Shown one piece after another: positions 1 to 13,979 of a stretch of 64,000 nt of DNA (positions are counted from its first letter, which is position 1; every line of letters starts with the position of its first letter). The notes beneath the pieces are model-generated. The model did no database searches and was not told the origin of the DNA. It was given only the letters and a program-made list of their open reading frames with translations. This DNA is from Heterobilharzia americana (Eukaryota; Platyhelminthes; Trematoda; Strigeidida; Schistosomatidae), in the NCBI GenBank assembly GCA_944470555.2, contig OX104129.1:51617998-51681997 (forward strand), read 5' to 3'. Both the position numbers and the translations under genes were made by a program.

Positions 1-3000
1 GAGCCTTGGGAAAGGCAGTATTTAGTTGCCTTATTCGTATCACAGAAGCTCTAGTTATTCAGATGGAGAATCAGTAACTTTGCATGCAAAGTAGACTTGT
101 CTAACCTCCTCTCTCCTTGCGATCTTTGACCTCGTCCCAGACCACCGTGTTCTCTTTTCCAATATGTCAACATCATACCTAATGCCAACCCCTACTTGTC
201 CTTATATCCTGTTGATAAGGATTCGTCCTTAATGTTATTTATCATTATATACAACTCAGTGTTCAGTGTTGTCCATTTTTATCCAATTTCCAATAAAATT
301 TCATTTCTATGTCATCAATAGGAAACAAACATAGCCGTTCTTTCTCTGGTGATCAGCGCTGACCAAAGTCTATTAGTCAAATGTCACATGGTTGACACCA
401 AGCAAATGGCATGACGCTGTAGTGCACTGCATTTAAGACTTTGATTTTGGGAGTCAGTCGGCAGGAAGCCTTGCCTGACTTCAGTTGCGTGCTTGGTGAC
501 ATGAGGAAACTGCTGTCCGATACGTGGTTCCAACTTACATCATTAGGAGTTTAAGTCAGAAACTTAGACGTTGATCTATTCAGGTTACAGATGAGCTGCA
601 ATGGGACTGGATTATGCACACGAACTGGTTACCAGTGAGTGCGTTACTGATTTACCTATCTAGAACTTAATGTTAAGCATTGGATCCATGGAATGATGCA
701 AATATACAAAATGTCTATGGACAGTATTCGTAAGTGAAGCTGATAGGAATCCAGTGGACACAGAGGAACAGGATCTAACTTTACTACACTCTGGCTGTCT
801 TATCGTCATAAATTATCACCGTAAGTAACTTGCCTAAATATCCGTATTCAGTCCAGATTCATAGTTACTCACTAATGTTAATAAATGCTAGCGTTCAGAA
901 AATATTACATTTATTAAAATATTTGTCAGTGTTTAATTATACCAGGTAAAAGTAATTAAAATAAAGTAGTCTTTAGGTTACTGTCTTTGCCAAGAGCTGT
1001 GTAATTCAATTTTCAAGCACCATTAGAATCCTATTTCATTTTAATTTATCTCTTACCGCTGAATTAAACTTTTGCTAAAGAAGCTTTAGAGCCTTACGGT
1101 TAAGAGATTAAGTGAAGCGGTGATAAGCAGGCATCTTTTTCCTTTGTTTTTTTCTGTAAAAGTTTATAAATCAAATATCCAACATTGTTGTCCAACTTTC
1201 GCTCACACTCGAGGCAACGTATGCAAAGTCAAGAATGTCTCAGCAATCACGTTGCAGGTGACCCAAAGGAATAAATAAAGTCAAAAAATGTCAATAATGA
1301 AATCAATTTGCGTGATGAAGTAGATATCACTTCAAAAACATTTTATAATTTAGCTAATTTTAAGTTTAGTTTACAAGCACTGAGAAGTGTGCATAATTCG
1401 ATGAAGCATTACACTAACAATGCACATTCATATACTATTTGAAGTAACTCACCACCTAATAATGACTAATACTGAAATAAAATACTGCACTTAGATTCAG
1501 TCGCAACAAACTGCAGATTTCTAGGTTTTTTAGACTTACAAAAAGCCCTTATCGACAGGAAGTCTGAGATTTTTCTTCTACTTCTGATATTTTAGTGAAA
1601 AGGTTCCACGAAGACGTATGCTGATGTCCGTTCTCTAGCCATAATACACAGTTGTGAGTTACTCAAGTATACATATATATATGTTCGGATCAAATCGTCA
1701 AGCAGCTGAGTTTTCCACCTCATATATGACATTAAACTTATTTAAGGTTCTTTTATTTTAGCATTTAAGTATCTCCCAGTTGTATTATATATTCACATAC
1801 AGTTTTTAAGACTCAAAAAGCTTTCGCAATACCTTCAAAGAGTCAGACGGAGAAAATGTCCCGTAGTGGATGGCGACGAGTTATGAAGCAAAGTAGGTTA
1901 TCTTAAATGGTTTCGTCTTGCTTTCTGATTATGAAGTAGAGGTCTTCTTAGGGAAAGGGAGAGTACTAATAATTTGTTTCATATCTACTGAAATGCTGTA
2001 TCAATGTTACAATATGTTACACATTCCCTTATGGTTACATTAGATGTTTTATCGTGATTTTTTATCGTAAACATGTGGCTCAATACCTCTTCGCTTACAT
2101 CACCAATATGCAAGTGATATCTATCGGTAGTTATTTTTAATTATCTATCTCTAATTCACACTGAAAGTTCTGTATGACAGGTATTAGTGAAATATCTTTT
2201 ATAATGAAGCTGTTGAACCAGAACTTTATCGGAAGTTTTAGTCTTCTTAAGAATCACATCTGTTAAAAAGCAAAATGAAATGAGTCGAATATATGCTGTG
2301 ACTGCTGGTAAAACAGATTAAGTTAGTCTTGGATTACAAACCCAGCGCAATGTATAATTGTGATGATTATAAATTTTAGTCACATTCGCATTCAAACCAC
2401 TAGTCCCTAGATGAGGAATTCGAGAAAATCTATCTTGGCAGCCACTGTTACGATGAACAGATAGATGAACTTCATACACTAACGTGACAGTGAAACAATA
2501 CACTTCGTGAGTGAACTTAGGACATGGTTAACACTTGTGTACAGTATTTCAATCGATAAAGCTTCATGTTAGTAAATCGGGAGGTTGAGAACTTCAGTTA
2601 TCCTGAATTCAGTAATTTTTTTATTGATAATTAACTTCTCCATATCTCTTCAGAAGGCTGTATTACAGAAACCATGCTCATATTCTGAAGAATATTTCTA
2701 ATGAGAAAATATCATTCAGTTACATCATCCTGTGAATTCCAACTCACTGGTTTGCTGATAAATGTTTTGCAGCAATGCCACACTCACCTAGTTTCTAAGT
2801 AAAGTTGAATGTACTCACAAATAAGCAGTGCAGTGAAATCCTGCAGTAAATAGCCCCACAGCTGATCTCAGTCTATGATCTGAACTGTCTTCAAAAATAT
2901 GTTCGGTGGGCTGTGATTCGCTGTGAAACCGTCTAGACCTCGTAAATCATAAAATGCACCGAATTGCATAAATATGTATATAACCTTACATAAATTTCAG

Positions 3001-6000
3001 AAGTTTGAAGCAGTTAGTCCCTTTTATGAATTTCAATAGTCTTCTAAGTAAGATATCAAAATTTTAAAAGACCTAGAGGTTGTCGGTTAAAATGCTACAA
3101 GAAATACATTGTTGGTCGCGAAAAAAAACAATTAACTACAGTTTTACCGACCTATTAAGTGTAGGCTAGTATTTTCCGAAATGCTTCATGAGTTACGAAA
3201 TGCATAATGTAGAAAAAATTCCTTTTCATCACAACTAAATATTCATCGAAGATAAGGGATGCATCTAAGAAACTCAAGCAGTCTGTCAATATTCAAAAGT
3301 TCTCTTTGAATTCAATAATGATAATAAAGCGTCTTGAATCAGGTGAAAAAGGTCATTTTATTCAATACAATCATAGACAAGATCTAACTTTCATTTGTTC
3401 CATTCAAATCACTTCTTTTCAAAATAATTTTCCAGTGATTTCATTAACTTTCTTAACAACAATTTAGCACATGAATATTAGCAGTATTATCATCAAGGTT
3501 CACAGTTATGCCACCATTTATGAAAAATGTTTACTGCATTTAAGTAAGGAACAAGGAAGTCTATACAACAGTAGTATTCGCTTAAATGACCGATGGTTTG
3601 GTTTCTCCAGTAGCACCAAAAGTATCACACACTAATTAAAACACAAACACTATTTCTTTTAAAAAATGGAATGAATATAAAAGTTTATTGAGAGTTAACG
3701 ACTACGGGAGGCAAAGAATCTGAATTATATCCGAGTTCATAAACTGGCTACACTAAAAATGAGTGTATCGAATTTCTTCTCAGTCTATCAAACGAGGCAT
3801 ATTCACATATTCCAAATCATCTGAATGAGACAAATAAGAAACTTGTATAAAATGGACAAATATTTTTTGTACGCACAAGAAAAACCTCAATATTCGAATG
3901 AAAAATCACTTACACTGTGGACCACATTCGTATTCTTCACAACAGTTGAAGTCAGCCATACAATCTTCTCCTTCCATACCGCACTAATAAATAGGGAGAA
4001 CTATTATTAAAATTCACCTTCGCCATATTACACTTTACAATTTACAAACGTATGTGATGGACGTATTACATCAAATGTACTTCAAAATACGGTTATTGTA
4101 GGTCCCCATATTTTAAGCCGATCAAGTGACGGTATTCCCTAAGAACTAAACGGCTAACTGCTAATCCTCCTGCATGTTTATATTCTACGTCATTAAGTTG
4201 GATGTTAGGTGATTATCCAGTTGGTTTCATGGTGAAATAACTAGCAGATTTTCTTCTGTTTAGTAGACACTAAGTTGTTATCAATGGTTCTATTACAAGA
4301 TACAACCTGGAAGTTGTGGATATCTGCATTTCAAGAAGTGAGTTTCCTTTATAGATGTTTCTGTCTGTACATTCTAATACAGCATGTCTGTCAGAATATT
4401 CCTAAGCTTGCTACAAACATTTACTTTTAATTTCAAGGAATTAATGAATCACACCAGTAATACATTGAAAGTTAGGAATGTGGATGCATGTCCAGCCAGC
4501 TGAGAGATGCTGAAATTCCAAAGAGTCGCCATGGGAACAGCATATTTTGTATGTTGAATGTCATAGAATAATAAAGAAAAATGTTCATTTAGTTTCTGCA
4601 GCTGATTTACAATTATAAGTGTAGTCAACAAAATTCATACTATATTGATGAACGCTTTCTATGAGATTTTCGACGCCATGAGTCAACATCAGGTAGGGAA
4701 TACTGAACACGATTGAGTGATGAATATCTGCTATATCCTATAATGCCCTATCTCAGCATTACCAGCCTGTTACAGTGAAAATGGTTGAACCACTCAAACT
4801 TGGACTTGACTATAAAGGTGCGAATCTCCCAACTATCACCTTACATTCTAACGAATAACTCTTAACTACGGTAAATAGTAGTATTATACAGTGTATTCTG
4901 TCTAATACCTAATTCCGGTTTTGAGTATCTACATGATTCGGAAACGATTATATTGCAACCAAAGCTGAGAGATCCATTTTCGTAAGTTTTCCCACTTTGG
5001 TGGATCTGATACGATGCATAATCTGAATGAGGAAGTACGAATCACATCGTATTTTATTCTAGATATCCATTCGGATTTTTTAAACCCTACTAAAACTAGT
5101 TACAAGTACCCAGTATATTTATCTTGTAGTGAATAAAAGAATGTTCTTTCCGCCAAATAATCATTCACACTGTTGCGAAAATATTTTATTCCTATTTCTT
5201 CTCACTACACGTCATGTGATACTTGCGATTAAACTAGCAGTATTTCGAGATTTTTGTCGAATATTTTCTCTCATAATCTTTACGTCTTTCAATTGCAAGA
5301 ACATTTTCGTACCCTCGTTAACTGACTACTCTGATGCACTGTGATAACTTCAGCAAGTTTAGGCAAGACAAGAGGATCAAAATGGGACTGTGTTTATCTT
5401 TTAACAATTTACGTACTTATAGGAAAACACTGAACCTTGAAGGGTTTATGATTCTATTTTTGGTAATTGAAAAATATGTGGGACAAAGCCAGACGCATTA
5501 AATCCCTTATAGAGCACAAGTTCTAAATGAAAACAAAATTTGCATGGTATGTTGTTGCGCACTTTTTCGAACTCAGTGAGTGTTATTTCTTATGTAACTC
5601 TTTTTTCCTAAATAAATAAGTCTAAGAAAGCAAGTCCGTATAGAAGGGATGTTACTGATATGAGTGCTACAATTAGGCCAATATTTTCATCAACCTTGAA
5701 AATCATTGGGTTGTAATTGAACTGTCTATTTTGTCAGACGGTAGCCTTCCTGATTTAATGCGTGGTTGACTAATAGATGCTACAGTAGTACTGGACGGTA
5801 TATGTTTATCCAAGTCAAGTTTTGAGTGACTACATTTTAATTGTTTTTAAATCAACGGTCCTAATGAAGTTCATATTTCAATCCTGTGAAAATTTATCTC
5901 TGGAAATATTCCAGAAGCTGCACATTTTTCACACTGAAGAACTAGAACATACTATTCAACTTCCTTCGGCTGTAATCTGAAGAAATCAGGGTCAGATGTG

Positions 6001-6105
6001 ATATGATATATGATCATTCTGTGTAATAGAGATAAATTTGTGAACCTTCTACCTTTTTCATGATCGGTACAGTATACTAATATTGACATAACTCCACACT
6101 ACTGT
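1..6105. other. AT-rich stretch without recognisable gene
   Basis: No open frame here has protein-like composition or convincing splice boundaries. The short frames present are of the length expected by chance in AT-rich DNA. A more GC-balanced segment near 400-830 reads like repeat-derived DNA, but no family could be assigned. Confidence 0.5.
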
Positions 6106-6109
6106 ATAC

Positions 6110-6475
6110 AGTATTCACTTCTACTCATAAGAATAATAAATCTTATGTCATTAATATAGGAGTAAAACCTGGGCACTGTGGTAGGTTGTAATTCCATTTT
6201 GGTCTGTCTGTTAGAAATGACATACAGTGAAGGAACAATATCATTTACCGAATAATGTTTCGAATATAATTTATGTCCATATTCATATCAGGTAACTCTA
6301 CAATTTCGAGACATAGTTTATCTAGTTTGGATCTTCTCTCCTCCTTTGTGACAAGGGTAGGACAATTGTGTATCTATCTGTAACAGGTTCAGAATCATTT
6401 GTTTATCGAATCAAAACCAATTACATGTAATAAAAATGATTCTGCACCTATCCCAGATATATAGAAAACTATACT
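6110..6475. mobile_element. Penelope-like element remnant: inverted tail plus C-terminal fragment
   Basis: Two pieces of one PLE family lie close together in opposite orientation. On the minus strand, about 6110-6310 matches the 3' tail seen at 40600-40745, including the shared stretch 'accacagtgccca'. On the plus strand, about 6384-6475 encodes a peptide ending in CNKNDSAPIPDI then a stop. It aligns with CNRNDATPIPEI encoded at 40490-40530. An inverted tail next to a coding end is a usual PLE arrangement. The fragment is dead, and the assignment to PLE rests on resemblance to the C-terminal region of GIY-YIG-bearing PLE proteins. Confidence 0.45.
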
Positions 6476-6764
6476 ACGGTACTTTTGCTTCTGGATGCAG
6501 AAGATAACTATTAGATTTCCCAAAGCAGCTCCATGCATTATTCAAATCAGAGATAACACAATGAAGACAGTAACATTAGAAGGTAAACAGTTATATCACG
6601 TGACAATTAAAAGCACAATTCGGGCTTTAGCACGTGGTATATAAAAAGTTTTAGACAAATACCGCTCACCGCCAACTATCCAGTGTAATCTTACTCCTTT
6701 TCTATCAAAAGTTAATCCCAACATGATATGCAACTGCATTCTAACGAATTCATGCTAATTATTC

Positions 6765-7095
6765 ACTAGGGTGCAGGCATACCCAGTTGATGAGTCCCAA
6801 ATGGGTCGGAAGACGCGTTGTGTACTCCACTGCTAGTCTCATTCAAGTCGGTTATAACAATAACCTTGAAGTTTTAATGCTGTTACTAGTAAAGGAAACG
6901 GTTATCATGACTAGCTGGCTTACTAGATAACTCTGTGGCGTTTCAGTCATTTCGTCCTGGGTTAGTCATGATGAGAACAACATTGCTCACTGTTTGACGG
7001 GCATATCCGTCTGAAGACTCCCAAATAGGAAGAAACGCACTTCCTGGATTCTACTGCTAGGCACTACCCATCATTACTTTTGAAGTTGTTTGTGA
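6765..7095 (+). repeat. Two degraded Smα-type hammerhead repeats
   Basis: Two copies of the Smα ribozyme segment follow each other. The first (about 6775-6835) has TTGATGA in place of the core CTGANGA and a damaged GAAA. The second (about 6995-7060) keeps CTGAAGA, GAAA and a TTC cleavage triplet, followed by CTGGAT that pairs partly with ATCC upstream. Its first stem I and stem II pairs are mismatched. The segment ends with 'cactacccatcattact', also present after the copy at 16.4 kb. Smα is a known schistosome repeat with hammerhead activity; these copies look inactive. Confidence 0.6.
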
Positions 7096-7193
7096 AATTC
7101 ACTATAGCTTACGATGATTGGTTAGTTTTTATGTTATTCTGTAAGTCCTAACATAACTTTCATTGTAAATAAAGGAAAAGTTTTTCTTCACAG

Positions 7194-7378
7194 TTGTGAA
7201 AGGTAATTTTAAAGAGTTACATACTGCGAGTCAACCGGTAGGAGGTCTTGCTTCATATAGGTTTGATGCTTGTTGCCACTCATTAGCGAGACGCATCTGC
7301 AACCAAAAGGAAGATGGTATTCCCCAAGTGGTGCGAAACATTTACAAGCAACTGTTAGAACTTATCAGTAGTGGTTAA
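7194..7378 (+). other. Coding-like open frame, either terminal exon or repeat
   Basis: An open frame of about 60 codons follows a pyrimidine-rich acceptor (tttttcttcacag) and ends in TAA. Its composition is protein-like, with CHSLARRICNQKEDG then VVRNIYKQLLELI. No other exon could be joined to it. It sits next to Smα repeats, and part of it resembles a tRNA-like B box (GGTTTGATGC), so repeat origin is equally possible. Confidence 0.2.
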
Positions 7379-10300
7379 CTGTTGTAGCTATCTAGTTACC
7401 AGGGTTAACTACTGGTTGAAGCCTGTTAATCAGGTTTAAAATACGAAATGCAAACCTCATCGCTTTTTCCGCAGGACAACCGAATCTGCATGAATTCCAG
7501 TGAGCATTAGTTATGCTCCTCATAATGAAACCGTTATCAGCGATCATGAACTCCTTAAAGATACTTTCCTAACTTATCTCTAAGACTTAGCAACCGCAAA
7601 TCTTTCACAGCAACCTGGGTTATAAGCTCATGGTTTAAACAAGGCATATTTATCATCAAGTGTCAGTGAATAGTGAAATGAGTCCATTAAAGTTTAAAAA
7701 ATGAACGGGAACTAGATTTCTACTTTAGATAAGCCTTCAGCCCTACACATATGAAAAATAAATATGTGAACAGATACTGACTTTTTTTCAACCTTGATTA
7801 AGCACGTATTAGATGAGGGCCAGGTCATAATACTTCCTCTTTAGTCACATCATCCTAAATATCTAATACTGTCGCAAACGTATGTAGATTTATGCATCCG
7901 GTGACGGTTGGTTCCGTTTTTTGTCACTCGAAGATCAATTTTGAGCTGATGTATGACTACACTTCTTCGCAATCACCATATCAAACCATTCTGTACATAT
8001 CATAAGATTGCTAAGTTACATGAGAAACATCACGTCATCAGATATATTGCATCATCATGAACGCAATTCATTTACAAAAGTTTGAATTGAAGCTCCATTT
8101 AAACATTCATTTGTCAGTGTCATTCTGCCTAGAATACATCCGTGTAACGTCCTATCATTACATAGTATCCCAACTAGTGAAATGGAAATTTCATGATATA
8201 AACGGTTACTGCTGAATCAATTAAGTGGATTTTAAAAAGACACAATAGGACACCTCCGCTAATGAAACATTACGTTAGTCAGCCTCAAATTAAGAGTGAA
8301 AGCATACAAACTGGTTGGTACACTTCAAGATGCTAATTCACCATAGATATAAAAGAAACTGATGATATGCAGGAAGCACTAGACAACAACAAACTCAGAA
8401 AAAAGGCCATGCTCTAGTTCTACGGTGAACAACAAGGGTAGCCAGAAATAGATATATCATAAAATAAACTGTCAGGTGAAATCAACCACTAGAAAGTACC
8501 TAGAATAAGCATGACTTCGTACATTTCACATTACGCAATCACTTGTTTAGCTTGTTCATTAGTGAAATACTCTTTCGCGAAAGAAGCAAAATCATAAAAG
8601 TAAACTCAAGCAGTTATGTTTTCTACACAAACTCGGTAAAAAACACAAATAAAAATATCTTACCAGCCTTGTAACTGCTCTCGAGCCTAGATTCTTATCA
8701 TAATCCTTTGTTCTTCCCTCTGAGAAAACAAAATGGAGAATTAAACAGAAAGCCAAAATTATCGTATGGTATTTTATCATGTGGAATAACTTTGATTTAG
8801 TAAAAGCTGGACAATTATGCAACTTTGTACTTGTTCAGTTCACGATCTAAATTTATAGCTGCCATAATGGGAAGGAAAATCTGCGTGGGTGCGCCAAGTA
8901 AAGAGGAAGGAATTTAACTACACACTTGTATGCATATCAGACCACTTCAGAAAAGGTAGTGTACATGCGCATACACAGTCAAATACTAACCGACACTGAA
9001 TGAAAAATATATTTATCACATTGCAGATAGGATAATAACCACTATCTGAATTCTATTGGTTAAACCAGCCAACTCGAGAAGTAATTCCATCGTTTAAACG
9101 GCAGGTATGTATATCGATGTGTAAACAATGAACACAACATACGCTGAGAATAAATGGATGAAAGAAACTGTAGTTACGAGCTCAAATAAACCCTGAAAAT
9201 ATTGATTTACTGGCTTTAGACAACTTTTGTTCATGAATGCAGGTATAACTCTAAGTGTCGTGGTAAAAGACGGTCGAAATAAAGCATTGAACATTGAGAA
9301 AATTTAAGATATTTTCTCTCAGCGGGTTTCTATGGCACAACAGACTTGGATTTTAGTTTATGTAACGTATAGCAAAGCTTTGCAGGAGGGGAGGACTCGT
9401 AGACTAAATATTTCTAATGTAATATCTCATCTATGCTAACTGTCTACGAAAAAAATTCTCATAAAATATATTTATGCACTTAAATCAGAGAATAAATGGC
9501 AACCATACTTCAAATTAACTGCTAGTTTGTCTTTAAAACTAATGTCCTTATGTGTATACTGTGAAGGTATTGTAAGTTCAAACGAAATTATGTAGATAAA
9601 GCCAATTTATAGAACGTTTACTCTTGACTCTTGACTTTCATGTTGTCTTTGTTCATGATTCAGTCATTTAGAAAGAAATCTTTTATGATTTGCTCAATCA
9701 GTGATAACAATGTCTAGGAAAATAATAAGAAATCACTGCAGAACCAATGGAACGGATATTTTCATTCACTGTAGACCTGAAGACATATCTTACAGTCATT
9801 TTCACATTCCCATTTAACTGCTGCACCTCCGATGAAGCCTGACTGACGTATGTTTTCTGGAAAATAAAGAACTTAATTGTCAAAAAAGACTAATGTATCT
9901 AAAACCACAGTAAGATGGAAGAACTTTTACAATCATTCAGTGGTTTGTTCTCCGTATTACTGGATTCCTTAACTTCCCACAATTAGGTATGATTTATTCC
10001 CATGTATGAATAGTTAAACACGAAAGTCAAGAGATAAATCTCGGTGGATTCGAACTGCTCAAGTTGTTCAGTGGCGTATTTCGTTAGTTCATGGCCCTGT
10101 TTAATCAGAGATCACATCTTGGGTATATGGTTCTCAGCAGAAACCCTGTTGATCGCATAGTTGGGTAGTTGAAACATCACTCAGCTGTCAGAAATTGCAA
10201 TCTGAACCTTATAGTTTGTAAATCATTTGCGAATTTATCATTCTATTTAAAATATACTAATCGAACCAAGTTAGCTGACCAGAATAAGGTGTTTTGTCAA

Positions 10301-10470
10301 ATATCTGGCTCTGTGAGTTGAACTTGCACTCTAATGATGACCTATGCCCAAACCAGTGAAGTGGCCATTTAGTGTTTAGATCACTCTAATCTGGCTGCCG
10401 AAATTAAAAGATCAGCTTAAGAGGTTCCTGACTACTCATGTTGTTCAGTAGCACATTTCAAAAATCCACT
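7379..10470. other. Stretch without recognisable gene
   Basis: Only short chance-like frames are seen. Around 10030-10150 there is a weak tRNA-like or repeat-like segment whose minus strand contains 'gcagttcgaatccac'. No family is assigned. Confidence 0.45.
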
Positions 10471-10474
10471 ATAT

Positions 10475-10477
<3 letters not shown>

Positions 10478-10535
<58 letters not shown>
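10478..10535. repeat. (TA)n microsatellite
   Basis: A nearly perfect run of about 29 TA units. It is self-complementary and probably length-variable. Confidence 0.95.
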
Positions 10536-10537
<2 letters not shown>

Positions 10538-11174
10538 GTAGACTACTGAACAACAATCTTCAAATTCCACAAATTAAAGTCTCTTGGAACCTCAAAAATA
10601 ATAAGAGTAAAACGATAAAGCGTTTTTGTAAGAGTGGAACGTGAGAAAAATTACAACAGAGAATAGTTTCACGCCCTTCTAGAAGAGTATTTCCTTCCAA
10701 TTTAGTTTTATTAACGAATTTAAAACTCACATGTATGATAATGTGAGCTTCCCAAAAATTCAGCTTAGGACAATCGCTTGTGAATGCCCTCAAGATACTT
10801 CGAGATCTAGATGATAATACTGCACAACATAAGAGTTTTCATCACTAAATAGTTCACTTCCTTGAAACTGCCATAATTTAAACTGCAACATTTGTATAGC
10901 TAATCGATTTAGTGATAACTAGATTATTCGAGATCATTTTTATGAATATTTTCAGAAATCCCATCATGAATACACTTTAAGCATCACCCAATTTAATCCT
11001 GGTGTTGCTTTAATGACCCAGTTTTCGGGAAATCCCCGGGTTGTCATTCACTTTCTTGAAATAATTACCGATGTGGTCAGCTGTCACAGAAAATCACTTG
11101 ATGTAATCGACAACAGAAGCACTGTAATCTGTTCATAATAGTAGTATAATTCCAGGTACGCAACAGGATACTTT

Positions 11175-11345
11175 AATCATCACTCTGGCTATCTGAGATC
11201 GTTGAGGTTTGACAAACTTGAACTAGTATTGGATGACGACTGGAGATGAAATTAACGTCTGGGCCCCGGGAGAGCCTGAACCAACGACCTCTGGTTTTAC
11301 TGCTCAGTGCTCTTCCAACTAAGCTACAGTGCCCCAGTATGAATA
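11175..11345 (-). repeat. tRNA-derived SINE, tRNA-like head
   Basis: Read on the minus strand, 11335 to 11261 forms a 75-nt tRNA-like block. It opens with GGGGCACTG, has an A-box-like TAGCTTAGTTGG and a B-box-like GTTGGTTCAGGCTC, and closes with CCGGGGCCCA. The D-arm can pair (GCTT with GAGC). The anticodon and T arms do not fold properly, so this is a pol III promoter remnant rather than a working tRNA. The flank 'gatgaaattaa' resembles the arms of the related copy at 32.4 kb. Confidence 0.6.
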
Positions 11346-11394
11346 CAATGAATGAATAGAAACGCATCAAAGAATCACATGGTAGCCAACCAAA

Positions 11395-11530
11395 CCCTTG
11401 GTGATTGAAGTGAAATTAAGATCTGGTCTGCAGCTGCGTTTCGTAGCTCAGTTGGTAAAACATCAAGCTGGTAGCCCGGGAGTTGCTGGTTTGAATCTTG
11501 ACGTGGCCCAGATTTCCAGGATGATCAGTA
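11395..11530 (+). repeat. tRNA-derived SINE, plus-strand copy
   Basis: About 11435-11510 is tRNA-like, with A-box TAGCTCAGTTGG and B-box GGTTTGAATCTT. It is preceded by 'ttggtgattgaagtgaaat', which matches the arm of the SINE at 32.4 kb. It lies some 100 bp from the opposite-strand copy at 11.2-11.35 kb, giving a tail-to-head inverted pair. It is not a functional tRNA, because the acceptor ends do not match. Confidence 0.6.
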
Positions 11531-12599
11531 AAATAGTAACCGTAAGCTTAGTGATGCATAGTTTTTAATGGTGTCCATTATAATAGTTAGTGAAAAGACG
11601 AAATTTATTTTCATCAAGTGATCACATGTTAAAATGAGAATCGCAAATGACTATGATTTTCAAACATTCTTGCTTCAAATGGCATTTTCTAATCGCCTAT
11701 GCATCTCACGTTGATCTGTGTCAACGACTGAAATAAAACATACCGATGTATGAATAGTTTTCATCAAACATTCAATTTCTTCGCGAGTATTCTGACTTAC
11801 GATTAGCGTACAGAAAAGATAAAATCTTGTAGTTCATGAACATATTGTCTCCATAACATGTGCAAATATGAAGCTTATTGCCGTTCGGTCATGAACGAAA
11901 CATGTTTCATAATCCAACAATGAGTTATTCTTATGGTAAACCAAGTATAAATACCTCCTGAAGGACATTTAAGCTGACGAATTCTCACAGAAGAACCGAG
12001 ACTTAACGTCTGTCGTAATTTCACCTTCAGTGATCCAAGTTGTGATCATCTACACTAGAATGCTATTTTAATAGGTTTGAGGTGCAAAACGGAGCTTTAT
12101 GGAATTCATATACCTAACAGTTGGTTTTCGTAGATATTCTACAGTATGCACTATCCTTCTCAGTGATGCAGAGCTTAACTGATAATGAAACTGGTAAAAG
12201 TTTTCCTTGATTATGGAGGTTATGCAAATAGCAGGTAGGTATCATTAATTCTTTTGTCTTGCATCAAAATTTACCAGCAATTTTATCATCCTAGCTAATG
12301 TTTAACTACCAGTTTGTGTAATCGTTCACCTGAATCTTGAAGTTGGTAATATTTCCTCGAATTCTGTGAGATGCAAACAGGCACGTAACAAAAACGACAT
12401 ATGGATAAAAGGTTAACTCAGCAACACAGTCATATGTAATTCTCCTCAATCTTGAGATACTGCATGTCATCGGGAGTACCCTGTGTGCTCACAAACACTT
12501 CCTTCAGGAGGAATTAAGCAAGACAGTCAAGTGCGATGTTAGAAAATCACTTCAGGGATGACTACTAAGACTGACAGAATTAGGAAACTGGTGACCATT

Positions 12600-12790
12600 A
12601 AACTCTGAACCAATGAATGAGTGGTTAAAGCTTTCACCATGAAACCTGAAGGTCCTGAGTTCGACCCCCAACCACTGAGGAGTCCAATACTAGGACGGGT
12701 TAATTGTCCAGTGCCCCTAAGTTTTTAGAAGTTCTGCAACTGATGTAAGTTCGTGATGAACATTACTTTAGAACTCAGTTGCTTATTTGA
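12600..12790 (+). repeat. Smα-like SINE with broken hammerhead
   Basis: The A-box-like part is 'gtggttaaagc' and the B-box-like part is GAGTTCGACCCCC. A hammerhead-like block follows near 12685-12730: CTGAGGA, stem II TCC-loop-GGA, then GTC with CAGTGC. The GAAA segment is changed to GGGT, and the 5' side of stem I has lost bases, so cleavage is not expected. Confidence 0.6.
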
Positions 12791-13975
12791 TGATATTAGT
12801 AATGTAAAAGCATCACTGATGTAACCATTATTTTAAAACTAACCGTACCCCGGTATAAATGAATTGTTTAAACCTGATATTATATAGACAGTAATTGAGC
12901 GATGAGAATTTCGTTCCTGCAAACCTAGTTTCTGACCACTTCCAATGATAGACATTATCAAGTGAATCTTCAAAACAGTTAACAGCACATCTGAAGAAAG
13001 CTAATCAAATAATCATTTTCAAATACTTTTTGCTTTGTCCGCCAAACACTTTCATATTGAAAGGCAGTGAAAATATACAGATGAAAATTTTGCAAATTGT
13101 ATTAAGCTTAATGATGAAAACCAGTGTGTTCTCATTTTACAGATAAGTGAATAGTAATCACCCTATCATGATTCTGGTCAAGTACAAAATACGGACCAGA
13201 ATTTGGAATGAATAATGGCATTGGAAGGTCTCCTTTGTGCAAATAATTTTAACTGATTTTTACCAGATAAATAAAGTAATAAAATATGCACAGTTTCCAG
13301 TTCAATTTTTTTTATGAACTGCCGACCTTAATTTTTTGATCGAAACTGTTCTTTGGTGTAACTACTGAACAGTAGTGTAATGGAAAGTTTTTTTAAATAA
13401 TTTCAAACTATATATACTATCAGCTGAAATTCATATGAAAATGACTTCGATATGTATCAAACACTTTCTACATGAGTGATAACTGAGCCGATATGGACCA
13501 AATGTGTCATTCTCGACATTGATTTTACTTTATGGATCAAAATTTTGTTTAGTGTTTTTTAGGGAAAAGATAATTTGAGGTGTTCTCCAATTTTCGTTGT
13601 TAATCTCTGTTATAAACAGGTACTAATCCAGACTGAAGAAACTATTCTTTTGTATAGGTTCCAGTTTAGGAAAGAAATCGAAAATTCTGAAGGACCAACT
13701 TGATTGGTCTCTGGATAGTACACTCAAGATTCCCCTACTGACCGACACCAGTTGGGAAGCCTGTAAAAACCTTAGAGTATTAAGCTGCTGTTTCTTCTTA
13801 GTTTGGGATTCATCAATACACAGTAGCAGACAAATGTATGATTGAACTCAGAACCGTCAGGTATTTTTGCGAGAAAGCTCCTGTTCACCCACTCAGTTGG
13901 AATTCACTGGAGTGCAATTTATTTGAACTACAAGAAATCTAAATCTAAATAAGTCGATAATAGGCACTGGATTGT
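12791..13975. other. Stretch without recognisable gene
   Basis: No supported coding or RNA feature is seen. The region just before 13980 may be the degraded upstream part of the Penelope-like element that follows. Confidence 0.4.
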
Positions 13976-13979
13976 AATT

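Noticed and set aside
6775..6835. Active hammerhead
   Set aside because: The core starts TTGATGA, the GAAA is disrupted and no NUH triplet is placed correctly.
11261..11335. Possible functional tRNA gene
   Set aside because: The anticodon and T arms do not pair, and related copies with the same flanks show it is a SINE head.
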